Positions 33,940 through 41,975 of a stretch of DNA of 64,000 nt are shown one piece after another. A program made the position numbers and the translations under genes. The notes under the pieces were generated by a model. The model saw nothing but the letters and a program-made list of their open reading frames with translations, was not told the DNA's origin and made no database searches. How positions within the stretch are numbered: position 1 is the stretch's first letter; each line of letters begins with the position of its first letter. The DNA is from Gordonia araii NBRC 100433 (GTDB lineage Bacteria; Actinomycetota; Actinomycetes; Mycobacteriales; Mycobacteriaceae), in NCBI RefSeq assembly GCF_000241265.1, contig NZ_BAEE01000068.1, positions 1-64,000 on the forward strand. Direction: 5' to 3'.

Positions 33940-34290
33940 CTACGTCACGAACCTGGAGATCGCCGCCATCGCCTCGTCGATCTTGGCCTGGCCCTCGTCG
34001 CCGCCCTTGGCTGCGGCGTCGAGGACGCAGTGGCTCATGTGATCGTTGAGCAGGCCGAGACTGACCGATTGCAGCGCTTTGGTCATCGCCGACACCTGGG
34101 TCAGGATGTCGATGCAGTACGCGTCTTCCTCGACCATGCGCTGAAGCCCGCGTGCCTGCCCCTCGATGCGGCGCAAACGCTTGAGGTAGTCGTCTTTGGC
34201 CGCGATGTAGCCGTGCTGGTGGTGCGCGTCGTCGCAGTGGCAGCTGTCGGACTCGGCGGCGGCTCCGGTTTCGGTGGACTGGTCTGTCAT
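33940..34290 (-). CDS. CsoR/RicR-family copper-sensing repressor
   Basis: A 116-residue DUF156-type repressor; with numbering from the upstream in-frame ATG at 34302, the Cu(I) ligands are Cys63, His88 and Cys92, spaced exactly as in CsoR (25 and 4). An N-terminal Cys/His-rich extension (CHCDDAHHQHGY) may add metal binding. The sequence resembles RicR more than operon-linked CsoR (for example YLKRLRRIEGQARG and EEDAYCIDILTQVSA). No copA, copZ or other copper gene adjoins it, so it probably controls a dispersed regulon. GGGAGAA lies 3 bases before ATG 34290. Its own operator candidate is at 34317-34333. Confidence 0.9.
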   Translation of the reverse strand: MTDQSTETGAAAESDSCHCDDAHHQHGYIAAKDDYLKRLRRIEGQARGLQRMVEEDAYCIDILTQVSAMTKALQSVSLGLLNDHMSHCVLDAAAKGGDEGQAKIDEAMAAISRFVT

Positions 34291-34316
34291 GGCTTCTCCC
34301 ATCGCTCGCTGGCGAT

Positions 34317-34333
34317 ATACCCCCCTATGGTAT
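34317..34333. promoter_or_regulatory. CsoR/RicR-type operator candidate
   Basis: ATACC-CCCCTAT-GGTAT, with 5-bp complementary arms around a C-rich centre, lies 26 bases before the regulator's start. G/C-tract dyads of this sort are typical CsoR-family sites, so autoregulation is likely. Confidence 0.6.
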
Positions 34334-34337
34334 CTGA

Positions 34338-35063
34338 TCAGCGTCGGGGAAGTCCGCCTCGAAGCGCCTCGGCGAGATTCTCGATGGCGGTGGCCAGCTC
34401 GGCGAGCGCCGCGGCGACCGCGTCGGGTTCCCGCTCGGCGGTCGGCGCCGACGCCGGAGCCGCCTTCGAGACCGGGACTGAGTCGGGGGCCGGGACCGAG
34501 TTGGGGATGGGCGTGGAGTTGACGGGCCGGGCGGGACCGCGAGGCTCTCCGGTGCGCGCGGCCGGATTCGGATTCGTCGGCGGGCCGCCGGTGGTCTCGA
34601 CGTCGATCGGCTCATGCGGCATCCGCGGACGCGACCCGGCCGCCGTCGGGGCGCTGGCGGTCGAGGACACGGGCCGGTGGCGATTGAGGTCGGACGGGCC
34701 GGTGGGCATGCGCACGTCGGCGGATTCGATGGCGCTCGGCGCGGGGGGCGACCCCGGCGATGCCGGCGCCCCGTAGTAGTGCAGTCCACCGTGCCCGCCG
34801 AACAACAGGCAGGGCGTACCGGTGCGGCTGCGCACCGGGCACGGGTCGGCGTCGATGAGCCGGTGCAACGGCGCGGGGCTGTCGTCCCACGTCAACCAGG
34901 TGCGGCGATCAGACCGGGCACGGGCGCTGGCGTCTGTCGCGTGGTCGCCGGGATGGCCGTCGGAGAGACGGCAGGTGAGCAGCCACTCGCCGTCGGACGC
35001 CAGGCCCAACGCCCGACGCTCCGCCTCCGTGCAGACAGCAGTCGACCAGCACGCACCCGTCAT
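34338..35063 (-). CDS. Hypothetical Cys/His-rich N-terminal protein with Pro-rich tail
   Basis: A 241-residue protein without a recognised family. The N-terminal 90 residues contain repeated Cys/His groups (CWSTAVCTEAE, CRLSDGHPGDH, CPVRSRTGTPC, FGGHGGLHYYG) and Trp in RRTWLTWDD; the C-x-n-HxGxH arrangement is common in small actinobacterial zinc-binding modules. The rest is Pro/Ala/Ser-rich and likely disordered, ending in a short helix (AALAELATAIENLAEAL). GAAAGGTG lies 8 bases before ATG 35063. It sits between the copper regulator and nadB; no functional link is evident. Confidence 0.75.
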   Translation of the reverse strand: MTGACWSTAVCTEAERRALGLASDGEWLLTCRLSDGHPGDHATDASARARSDRRTWLTWDDSPAPLHRLIDADPCPVRSRTGTPCLLFGGHGGLHYYGAPASPGSPPAPSAIESADVRMPTGPSDLNRHRPVSSTASAPTAAGSRPRMPHEPIDVETTGGPPTNPNPAARTGEPRGPARPVNSTPIPNSVPAPDSVPVSKAAPASAPTAEREPDAVAAALAELATAIENLAEALRGGLPRR

Positions 35064-35129
35064 AGAGAATTCACCTTTCAACCCGGCGTGTGATCCGGGG
35101 AACTCCGTCCGAGGGTAGTCGCGAACCTG

Positions 35130-36767
35130 TTACAGAGCGAGACCCTGTCGCGCGATTCTTTCGACTGTGACGAGATCCAAGTCGTCAGCGGTTTCCCCCA
35201 TCGCGAAGACATTCGACCGCGCCTGCCCGGGGTCGGTGCCGGGGTAATCCACGCGGGCATGGGCCCCGCGTGATTCGGTGCGCTCGACGGCTGCCGCGCA
35301 CACGGCCGCGGCGACCAGCGTCAGCGCCGCGTCCTCGTACTCCGCGCGCCCGGCGGGCTCCACGAGAGGAGCGTCGCGGAAGGCGGCCAATTGCTCACTC
35401 AATCCGTCGCGGGTACGGCTCAACGCGGCGAACCTGCTCATCCGGTTCTGAAGATCCGTGCGCGGCATGACCCGCATGGCGGCGGGTTGCCGATCGTCGC
35501 CCACCGCGCGCGCAACTGCTGTTTCGCGCCTGTCGACGGCCTCGTCGGCGGCGCGCGCCCCCATCACCAGTCCCTCGAGCAGGCTGTTCGACGCCAGCCG
35601 GTTGGCGCCGTGCAGACCGGTGCGTGCGGTTTCGCCCGCCGCGAGGAGACCCGGCAACGAGGTGCGGCCGCGATCGTCGGTGACGACGCCGCCGCACAGG
35701 TAGTGCGCGCCCGGGATGACGGGGATCAGACCGCCGTCGATCTCGACACCGGCCGCCGCGATGCCCGCACTCACCGTCGGGAACCGACCGTCGAAGTCGG
35801 TCATACCGCTGATATCGAGATAGACGCAGTCCGCCCCGGTCCGCTCGATCGCCGACGTCACCGCCCGCGCGACGACATCGCGCGGCGCCAGGTCGCCCAT
35901 CGGGTGGACGCCCTCGGTGACCGATCGGCCGTCGGAGTCCACCAGCCGCGCGCCCTCACCCCGCAGTGCCTCACTGACCAAGGACCGCCGGCCGCGAGCA
36001 CCCGGGACGTAGAGCATCGTCGGGTGGAACTGGATGAATTCAAGGTCGGCGACCCGCGCGCCGGCCCGCAACGCTAGCGCGATCCCGTCGCCGGTGGCGG
36101 CGGCCGGGTTGGTGGTCGCCGAATAGAGGTGCCCCGCTCCACCGGTCGCGAGCAGCACCGTCGGCGCGGTGATCGTCCCGCTCGTCGGACCGCCCGACGA
36201 GCCGTCGTCGACGAGGAAGGAAACGCCGGCCACCGAGCCGTCGTCGGCGCGCAGGATCGACGTCGCCATCGCATGGTCGAGACAAGTCAGCGCTAGTCCG
36301 GCGGCGATCGCGTCGACGGTGGCGCGTTCCAGACTGCGCTGCACCTGGGCGCCGGTCGCGTCGCCGCCCGCGTGGATGATGCGCCGCACGCTGTGGCCGC
36401 CTTCCCGCGTCCGCAGCAGCCGCCCGTCGGAGTCGCGGTCGAACTCGGCACCGTCGTCGATGAGAGCGGCGACCGCCTCCCATCCGGCGGCGACGATCGT
36501 CTCGGTAGGTCCGGCCGCGACGAGTCCCGCGCCGGCGGCCAGCGTGTCGGCGACGTGAAGGTCGACTGAGTCCTCGGCATTGTCGGGCAGGACGACCGCG
36601 ATCCCGCCCTGCGCGTAAAACGTCGACGTCGGGCGTTCGGCATCGCCGGCGTCTGCACCGGCGCCCTTGTTGAGCACGACGACGCGGAGTCCGGCACGGG
36701 CTGCGCGCAACGCGGCGGTCAGTCCGGCGACTCCCGCCCCGACGACGACGAGGTCGGCACTGCGCAT
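35130..36767 (-). CDS. nadB: L-aspartate oxidase
   Basis: A 545-residue flavoprotein of the succinate dehydrogenase/L-aspartate oxidase family. FAD motif [19 protein letters not shown] at the N-terminus; STFYAQGGIAVV, EGGHSVRRIIHAGGDATG, EFIQFHPTML and HYLCGGVVTDDRGRTSLPGL follow, then GLHGANRLASNSLLEGLVMG as expected for NadB. It oxidises aspartate to iminoaspartate for quinolinate and NAD synthesis. GAGGAG lies 6 bases before ATG 36767. The usual partners nadA and nadC are absent from both flanks, so nadB is separated from them here. Confidence 0.92.
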   Translation of the reverse strand: MRSADLVVVGAGVAGLTAALRAARAGLRVVVLNKGAGADAGDAERPTSTFYAQGGIAVVLPDNAEDSVDLHVADTLAAGAGLVAAGPTETIVAAGWEAVAALIDDGAEFDRDSDGRLLRTREGGHSVRRIIHAGGDATGAQVQRSLERATVDAIAAGLALTCLDHAMATSILRADDGSVAGVSFLVDDGSSGGPTSGTITAPTVLLATGGAGHLYSATTNPAAATGDGIALALRAGARVADLEFIQFHPTMLYVPGARGRRSLVSEALRGEGARLVDSDGRSVTEGVHPMGDLAPRDVVARAVTSAIERTGADCVYLDISGMTDFDGRFPTVSAGIAAAGVEIDGGLIPVIPGAHYLCGGVVTDDRGRTSLPGLLAAGETARTGLHGANRLASNSLLEGLVMGARAADEAVDRRETAVARAVGDDRQPAAMRVMPRTDLQNRMSRFAALSRTRDGLSEQLAAFRDAPLVEPAGRAEYEDAALTLVAAAVCAAAVERTESRGAHARVDYPGTDPGQARSNVFAMGETADDLDLVTVERIARQGLAL

Positions 36768-36800
36768 GATCGACTCCTCTGGGCGGTTTCGCTTCTGGGC

Positions 36801-36864
36801 GGCGCTCATCGTTGGTGGCGCTCATCGTTGGTGGCGCTCAATTCTGGATGGCGCTCGATCTCCG
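36801..36864 (-). repeat. 16-bp tandem repeats upstream of nadB
   Basis: GGCGCTCATCGTTGGT occurs twice exactly (36801-36816, 36817-36832), followed by two degenerate units beginning GGCGCTCA (36833) and GGCGCTCG (36850). They lie 34-97 bases before the nadB start, in its leader or promoter. Regularly spaced direct repeats suggest a regulator site or slippage product. Confidence 0.7.
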
Positions 36865-36887
36865 GTTTTCGACTATCAATCGAAAAC
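36865..36887. promoter_or_regulatory. Inverted repeat GTTTTCGA-N7-TCGAAAAC
   Basis: Perfect 8-bp arms around CTATCAA, about 100 bases before nadB and 16 bases before the type A array. The AT-rich arms stand out here. It could be an operator for nadB or part of the end of the upstream transcript. Confidence 0.45.
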
Positions 36888-36903
36888 TCTACTCTCCCCG
36901 CCG

Positions 36904-37202
36904 ACCGTGCCCACTCTCCCGCCGACCGTGCCCAGCATCTTGCCGACCGTGCCCAGTTTCTCGCCGACCGTGCCCAATATCCCGCCGATCGTGCCCAGTT
37001 TCTCGCCGACCGTGCCCAGCTTCTTGCCGACCGTGCCCAGCCTCTCGCCGACCGTGTCTTTGTCGAGCGGCGGCGAAGACACGGTCGACGGAAATGTGGG
37101 CACGGTCGGCGGAAATGTGGGCACGATCGGCGGAAATGTGGGCACGATCGGCGGGATATTGGGCACGATCGGCGCAAATGTGGGCACGGTCGGCGGAGGT
37201 GG
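36904..37202. repeat. Back-to-back inverted type A arrays (8 plus 6 units of 21 bp)
   Basis: Eight units start at 36904, 36925, 36946, 36967, 36988, 37009, 37030 and 37051 in the ACCGTGCCC orientation. Six follow at 37077, 37098, 37119, 37140, 37161 and 37182 in the opposite GGGCACGGTC orientation. The two innermost units form a perfect 12-bp stem (CGACCGTGTCTT at 37049-37060 with its complement at 37076-37087) closing a 15-base loop. The whole is a ~300-bp inverted repeat able to form a long imperfect hairpin or cruciform, 32 bases after the hydrolase stop (37235) on the reverse strand. Confidence 0.92.
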
Positions 37203-37234
37203 TGGTGGTGTCGGTGTTGGTGGTGTTGTTCTTG

Positions 37235-38023
37235 CTACCGCAGGAACGCGGCGGCCCGATCGCCCCAGGTCGCCAACTCGGCGGGCGTGTTCGCGACGAC
37301 CAGCTCCGCGTTCGGCAACGTCTGCGCCAGTGCCTCCCCCGACGACACCGGATGCGTTCCATCGCCGGTCCAGCACAGCACCAGCACGGGAAGCTCCAGC
37401 TCGGCGACCCGCTCCCGGGGCGGGAAATCGGTCTGCGCCGACCCGCGGAACACCGCGGGTAGCCGCTTCGCCGACACCTTCACCGGGTTGATGTTCCGGC
37501 GCGAATCGACCAGCGCGGGCGAGGCCGGCTCGTCGACGCTGAGGGCCACAAGCGCCGCGACGCCCTTGTCTTCGACGAGCTGCGCCGACCCCAATCGCAT
37601 GCCGTTGGCCGCCGGGCGCGTCTCCCAGCACGTCGGTGGCGTCGTCAGGACCAGGCGGCTGAACCGCGTCGGCCGGTCCAGCGCCGCGTACAGGATCGAC
37701 GCGGTTCCCATCGACGACCCGATCGCCCCGACCTTGCCTTTCAGCACGACGACATCGAGCAGCCCCAGCAGATCCTTCCCCAGCTCGGACCACGTGTACT
37801 CGACCGGATCGGTGCCGCCGGTCGAGCGGCCGTGGCCGCGCGCGTCGTAACGGATCAGCCGATGGCTGGCCGATACTGGCCGCCAGTCGAAGTGCCCGGC
37901 ACGCTCCTGGGTGTAGGCGGCCGAGGTCATCCCGTGCGCCCACACCACCGGATCCCCCTTGCCGGTGACGTTGTAGGCGAGCCGGGCGCCGCGCACGTCG
38001 GCATAGGCGAAAGCCGGGGTCAT
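37235..38023 (-). CDS. Alpha/beta-hydrolase-fold protein lacking the usual catalytic His
   Basis: A 262-residue alpha/beta-hydrolase. The oxyanion segment is WAHGMTSAAY, the Arg-Tyr-Asp strand end RYDARGHGRS is typical, and the nucleophile elbow is IGSSMGTAS with Ser104. The acid is expected in WTGDGTHP. At the C-terminal position where the catalytic His normally stands (GHxxxxE), this protein reads ANTPAELATWGD, with no His. It may be inactive, use another residue, or have a non-hydrolytic role. ATG 38023 lies 7 bases after TATGCT (leaderless). Confidence 0.82.
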   Translation of the reverse strand: MTPAFAYADVRGARLAYNVTGKGDPVVWAHGMTSAAYTQERAGHFDWRPVSASHRLIRYDARGHGRSTGGTDPVEYTWSELGKDLLGLLDVVVLKGKVGAIGSSMGTASILYAALDRPTRFSRLVLTTPPTCWETRPAANGMRLGSAQLVEDKGVAALVALSVDEPASPALVDSRRNINPVKVSAKRLPAVFRGSAQTDFPPRERVAELELPVLVLCWTGDGTHPVSSGEALAQTLPNAELVVANTPAELATWGDRAAAFLR

Positions 38024-38030
38024 GTGGCGC

Positions 38031-38036
38031 AGCATA
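38031..38036 (-). promoter_or_regulatory. Leaderless promoter -10 (TATGCT) of hydrolase
   Basis: TATGCT on the reverse strand, 7 bases before ATG 38023. It lies back-to-back with the TAGAAT box of the divergent UbiB-family gene. Confidence 0.5.
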
Positions 38037-38070
38037 CGGCGGCAGATTCGAGTTCGCAGGGATCAACTCG

Positions 38071-38076
38071 TAGAAT
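38071..38076 (+). promoter_or_regulatory. Leaderless promoter -10 (TAGAAT) of UbiB-family gene
   Basis: TAGAAT is a strong -10; GTG 38085 follows after 8 bases with no ribosome-binding site. This decides the start. Confidence 0.55.
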
Positions 38077-38084
38077 CCACTGCG

Positions 38085-39521
38085 GTGACCACAGGACGAA
38101 ACAGTTCGCCCGGCGCTGGGAACGGTAGCGCGCGGGCCGGATCCAAGCGCGACGCGCCGACGCGGCGTCGCGCGACCTTGCCGTCGGTGTCGCCGCTGCA
38201 CGAAGTCGCCCGCGCCGGCCGCACCGGCCTCGCCGCGGCCGCCGGCGTCGGACGGTTCGTCGTTCACACCGCCGCCGATGCCGTACGCCTGCGACCACCG
38301 TCGAGGGCGGGCATCGCCCACGAGGTCCGCACCACGTTCGAGCATCTCGGACCCACCTACGTGAAGCTCGGCCAGCTGATCGCGTCGAGCCCCGGCGTGT
38401 TCACCGAAGAAATGTCTGCGGAGTTCGAATCGCTGCTCGACCGGGTTCCGCCCGCCGACCCGAAGGCGATCGCCGAACTATTCGTCCAGGAGTTCGGCGC
38501 CCGCCCCGACGAGGTCTTCGCCTCCTTCGACCCGGAGCCCATCGCCTCGGCATCGATCGCGCAGGTTCACACCGCGACCTTGCACGACGGCCAGGAGGTC
38601 GTCGTCAAGATCCAGCGCCCCGGCATCGCCGACCGGCTGGCCCCCGACGTCGCCATCCTCGAGCGTGCCGCCGGACTGGTCGAGATCAGCGAATACGGCC
38701 GCATGCTCTCCGCGCGCCACATCGTCGAAGACTTCGCCAACGGGCTCGACGAGGAGCTGGACTTCCGCAACGAGGCCGCCGCCATGCGCGAGTGGTACGA
38801 GTGCCTGCAGCCGAGCAAATACGGTTCTCAGGTCCGCGTCCCCAAGGTCTACGACGAGTTCACCACTCCCAAGGTGCTCACGATGGAGCGGATCTACGCG
38901 CTCCGGATCGACGACGCGGAAGCCGTCAAGGCCGCCGGGCACGACGGCGTCCAGCTGTGCCGCACCCTGTTCCTCTCGCTGCTCGAGTCCGCTTTCCACG
39001 GCGGACTGTTCCACGGCGACCTGCACGCTGGCAACGTCCTCGTCGACGCCGACGGCAAGCTGGTGCTGCTGGACTTCGGCATCGTCGGACGGTTCACGCC
39101 GCGGACCAGGCGGATCCTGCGCCAGCTCGTCGTCGACCTGATCGTCCGCAAGGACTACGACTCGGCCGGGCGCGCCATCTTCCTGCTGGGCGCCGTGCAC
39201 AAGCCGGGGTCGACGTCCAAGGGCGGCGCCGACATCAAGAAGGTCGCGATGCCGCTGACGAGCACCGAACTCGGCGAGATGTCGTACACGGATCTGGGCC
39301 GACAGATGGCGGCGGTCGCCAAGGCCCACGACGCCCGTCTGCCGCGTGAACTCGTCCTCGTCGGCAAGCAGCTGCTGTACGTCGAGAAGTACATCAAGTT
39401 GCTCGCGCCGCGCTGGAAAGCCATGTCCGATCCCGAGATCTTCGGCTACATGGCGTCGATCATGAAGGAAGCCGAACGGGACCGGCGCGCCGACAAGGCG
39501 ACCGACGGGGCGGAAGGCTAA
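38085..39521 (+). CDS. UbiB/ABC1-family atypical protein kinase
   Basis: A 478-residue member of the UbiB/ADCK family. The KxGQ motif (YVKLGQLIASSP) lies in the N-terminal extension; the Ala-rich nucleotide loop is ASASIAQVH, the lysine is in VVVKIQRPGI, ELDFRNEA carries the ExD motif, and HGDLHAGNV and LLDFGIVG provide the catalytic loop and metal-binding residues. Family members are ATPases or kinases that support quinone or lipid metabolism at the membrane. No menaquinone gene adjoins it. The next gene begins 36 bases downstream with its own -10. Confidence 0.9.
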   Translation: MTTGRNSSPGAGNGSARAGSKRDAPTRRRATLPSVSPLHEVARAGRTGLAAAAGVGRFVVHTAADAVRLRPPSRAGIAHEVRTTFEHLGPTYVKLGQLIASSPGVFTEEMSAEFESLLDRVPPADPKAIAELFVQEFGARPDEVFASFDPEPIASASIAQVHTATLHDGQEVVVKIQRPGIADRLAPDVAILERAAGLVEISEYGRMLSARHIVEDFANGLDEELDFRNEAAAMREWYECLQPSKYGSQVRVPKVYDEFTTPKVLTMERIYALRIDDAEAVKAAGHDGVQLCRTLFLSLLESAFHGGLFHGDLHAGNVLVDADGKLVLLDFGIVGRFTPRTRRILRQLVVDLIVRKDYDSAGRAIFLLGAVHKPGSTSKGGADIKKVAMPLTSTELGEMSYTDLGRQMAAVAKAHDARLPRELVLVGKQLLYVEKYIKLLAPRWKAMSDPEIFGYMASIMKEAERDRRADKATDGAEG

Positions 39522-39544
39522 GCGTCGTCCCAGGTTGCTCCCGT

Positions 39545-39550
39545 TAAGGT
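39545..39550 (+). promoter_or_regulatory. Leaderless promoter -10 (TAAGGT) of DUF3068 gene
   Basis: TAAGGT, 7 bases before ATG 39558. The same hexamer serves the acyl-CoA dehydrogenase at 55251. Confidence 0.45.
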
Positions 39551-39557
39551 GGTCCGC

Positions 39558-40997
39558 ATGAAACGTTACGGCCTGGGTGTGTTGGCCTTCCTCGGTTTCG
39601 CTTGCCTGACGGCAGCGGTCGGAACCAAGTTGTTCCTGGTCCCGCAGCTGCGCGTGGTACCCCTCGATCTGGACATCACGTCCGTCGCCACGACCGTCGC
39701 CCCCGACGGCAAGACGGGCGAGCGCTTCCCCGCGACGCTGTTCGACCGCTGCTCGATCAACGAGCGCAGGGCAAAGACCTTCGACGCCCATCTGACCCAG
39801 CAGCGCCGTTCGCGCGTGGTCGATCCCTCGGACCGGCGCCAGGCCACCGTGCAGTCGGCTCAGACCGTCCGCATCGACCGGATCCGGGAGCGCGACGGCA
39901 AGGAGACCGCGCCGACGATGGCCAAGGCGGGCGAGGAGCGCACCTGCACCGACGCGCTGCTGACGGCCAGCATCGACCGCGTCTCGGTCGACCGCAAGAC
40001 GTCGGTCCCCAACGGGGCGGTCAACGCGATCCAGACCGAGGCGGCGCCGGAGGGCACCGATCCGAAGACGGTTTCCGTCGAGGCCAAGCGCCAGGGCTTC
40101 CAGTACAAATTCGGCTTCAACGTCAAGAAGCGCGACTACCTCTACTACGACCTGAACACGCGTCAGGACACGCGGGTGCGGTTCGTCGAGGAGAAGGAGA
40201 TCCACGGGGTGAAGGCCTACCACTTCGTCACCGAGGTGCCCGAGACCGATCTGGCCGATCTGGAAACCCCGCAGGGTGAGGCAGCGCTGGGCACGATGGT
40301 CTCGAAGCCGGCGCGGTGGTGGGGGGTCGCGGGTCGCGGCGTCAAACCGACCGAGACGCTGACCATGCACCGCTATGCGACGTCGACGCGCCACGTGTGG
40401 GTCGAGCCGTCGACCGGCACGATCATGGACGGCCGGGAGGACCAGCACCAGTACTTCAGGTTCCCCGACCAGAGCGAGGAGACCCCGGCCGCAGTTCGCG
40501 ACTTCCGGATGGACTCCCTCAAGGCCACCTTCCAGTGGAGCCCGGAAACCGTGAAGGCGCAGGCCGAACGCGCCGAGACCTACGCGTCGAAGCTGCGTTT
40601 CGGTCAGGACACCCTGCCGCTGATCTTCGCCGGTGCCGGCGGCGTCTTCCTGCTGCTGTGGCTCGTCGGGCTATTCGTGACCCGGCGCTCCTCCGACGAC
40701 GATTCGCCCGCGGTCACCAAGACCGCCAAACTGGACCGTGAGGCCGTCGACGACCAGTGGCGCGACGACGAGCCGACCGCGGCCGTCCAGCCGAGTCCCT
40801 GGCGAGACGAATCGCCGTGGCAACGCAGCGACGCCGGTGGTCCGAGTGCGGCACCGACGACGCAGTTCTCCACGGGCTACCCGGCCGAGCCGCAGGGACC
40901 GGTGCCCGACGAGCATTGGCACTACAACCAGCAGGGCCAGTACGTCGCCGACCAGGACCAGCCGGACCAGGGCTACTTCAACCGCGACGACCGCTGA
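39558..40997 (+). CDS. DUF3068 / PorA-family membrane protein
   Basis: A 479-residue DUF3068 protein, a family found in mycolic-acid-containing actinobacteria. It has an N-terminal hydrophobic helix (about 4-27, GLGVLAFLGFACLTAAVGTK), a large extracytoplasmic domain (about 30-350) and a second helix (about 353-375, LPLIFAGAGGVFLLLWLVGL), then a charged, Pro/Gln-rich cytoplasmic tail of about 100 residues ending PDQGYFNRDDR. The long acidic tail suggests protein contacts. Its 3' end overlaps the convergent UPF0016 gene by 20 bases. Confidence 0.85.
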   Translation: MKRYGLGVLAFLGFACLTAAVGTKLFLVPQLRVVPLDLDITSVATTVAPDGKTGERFPATLFDRCSINERRAKTFDAHLTQQRRSRVVDPSDRRQATVQSAQTVRIDRIRERDGKETAPTMAKAGEERTCTDALLTASIDRVSVDRKTSVPNGAVNAIQTEAAPEGTDPKTVSVEAKRQGFQYKFGFNVKKRDYLYYDLNTRQDTRVRFVEEKEIHGVKAYHFVTEVPETDLADLETPQGEAALGTMVSKPARWWGVAGRGVKPTETLTMHRYATSTRHVWVEPSTGTIMDGREDQHQYFRFPDQSEETPAAVRDFRMDSLKATFQWSPETVKAQAERAETYASKLRFGQDTLPLIFAGAGGVFLLLWLVGLFVTRRSSDDDSPAVTKTAKLDREAVDDQWRDDEPTAAVQPSPWRDESPWQRSDAGGPSAAPTTQFSTGYPAEPQGPVPDEHWHYNQQGQYVADQDQPDQGYFNRDDR

Positions 40998-41763
40998 GGG
41001 GCGCGGCTTCGACCGCAGGCTCGGCGTCGTCGTCGGGATCGCCTTCGGCGGAACGGTCTGAGGCGGTTCGCCTGGCCTCCTGCCGTGCCCGCAGTTTGGC
41101 CTGCTGCTTAGCCCGTTCCTGACGGATCACCAGCACGCCGAGAGCGACGATCGACACGACGAGCGCCAGCACGCCGATCACCAGCCGGACGTCCGCGCCC
41201 TCGAGGCCCTTGTAGATCAGCCAGGCGCCGAAGGCGAAGAACAGCGCCGCCGCGCCGCGGCTGATGACCCGCGGGGGCAGGTGGCGCGCCATGGCTGCGC
41301 CCAGCGCGATCGCCAGCGCGTCTGCGGCGACCATGCCGAGCGTCGACCCGATCCACACGCCGAACCAGTCGTTGTTGGTCGCCAAGGCGACCGTCGTGAA
41401 CATCGTCTTGTCGCCGAGTTCGGCGAGGAAGAACGCTCCCGTGACCGCCGCGAAAGCCGAGGGGCCGATCTTCGCCGGCCGGGTCAGCCCCGGGTCGATG
41501 GTGTCGCCGCGAATGGTCCACAGCCCGAAGACGATCATCGCCAGGCCCGCCACCACCGAGGTGAGGTGCGTGGGAATGGACGCGCCCAGGAAGTGCCCGA
41601 CCCCGACCGAGACGAGGTGGATGAGCGCGGTGGCGGTGGTGATCGCGGCGATGACCATCCACGAGCGGTAGCGCATCGCGAACATCACGGCCATCAGCTG
41701 CGATCGGTCACCGAGTTCGGCGACGAAGACGACGCCGAAACTGAGGATCAAAGCTGCAATCAC
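40978..41763 (-). CDS. UPF0016/GDT1-family cation (Mn/Ca) transporter
   Basis: A 261-residue transporter with two copies of the family signature ExGD(K/R)(T/S): VAELGDRSQLMAV near the N-terminus and LAELGDKTMFTT near the middle. Six or so hydrophobic helices form two inverted halves, followed by a charged cytoplasmic tail. GDT1/TMEM165 and bacterial relatives export Mn2+ or exchange Ca2+ for H+. GTG 41763 lies 7 bases after TACTGT and yields the family's typical N-terminus. Further upstream (41851-41861) TTAGGGTAGCC on this strand weakly resembles one half of a DtxR/IdeR box. Confidence 0.87.
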   Translation of the reverse strand: MIAALILSFGVVFVAELGDRSQLMAVMFAMRYRSWMVIAAITTATALIHLVSVGVGHFLGASIPTHLTSVVAGLAMIVFGLWTIRGDTIDPGLTRPAKIGPSAFAAVTGAFFLAELGDKTMFTTVALATNNDWFGVWIGSTLGMVAADALAIALGAAMARHLPPRVISRGAAALFFAFGAWLIYKGLEGADVRLVIGVLALVVSIVALGVLVIRQERAKQQAKLRARQEARRTASDRSAEGDPDDDAEPAVEAAPLSGRRG

Positions 41764-41770
41764 GCGACCG

Positions 41771-41776
41771 ACAGTA
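41771..41776 (-). promoter_or_regulatory. Leaderless promoter -10 (TACTGT) of UPF0016 gene
   Basis: TACTGT on the reverse strand, 7 bases before GTG 41763. Confidence 0.5.
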
Positions 41777-41912
41777 TGGGCCGAAACGGCGCCGCGCAAC
41801 AGATGGATTGGCCGCATTTCCGCAGGTAGGGGGTACAAAATCGCGGTTTTGGCTACCCTAACTTATTTGGTTGTCAGCCCTCGGGGCAATGACCTGCCGA
41901 AAGGCACGAAAA

Positions 41913-41950
41913 GGCTCGGGGCCACCGATCGAAATCGGCGGCCCCGAGCC
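41913..41950 (-). terminator. Intrinsic terminator of mycolyltransferase-like gene
   Basis: An 11-bp GC stem (GGCTCGGGGCC with GGCCCCGAGCC), one mismatch, five more pairs and a 4-base loop. On the reverse strand it is followed by TTTTCG. It lies 25 bases after the stop of the gene at 41976. Confidence 0.85.
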
Positions 41951-41975
41951 CTGTTGTCTCGTCACATCAGCTGCG

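Noticed and set aside
36904-37202. CRISPR array
   Set aside because: Period 21-22 bp with no separate unique spacers, no leader and no cas genes; orientation reverses in the middle.
38478-40448. A 656-codon reverse frame
   Set aside because: Antisense to the UbiB-family and DUF3068 genes; no recognisable motif.
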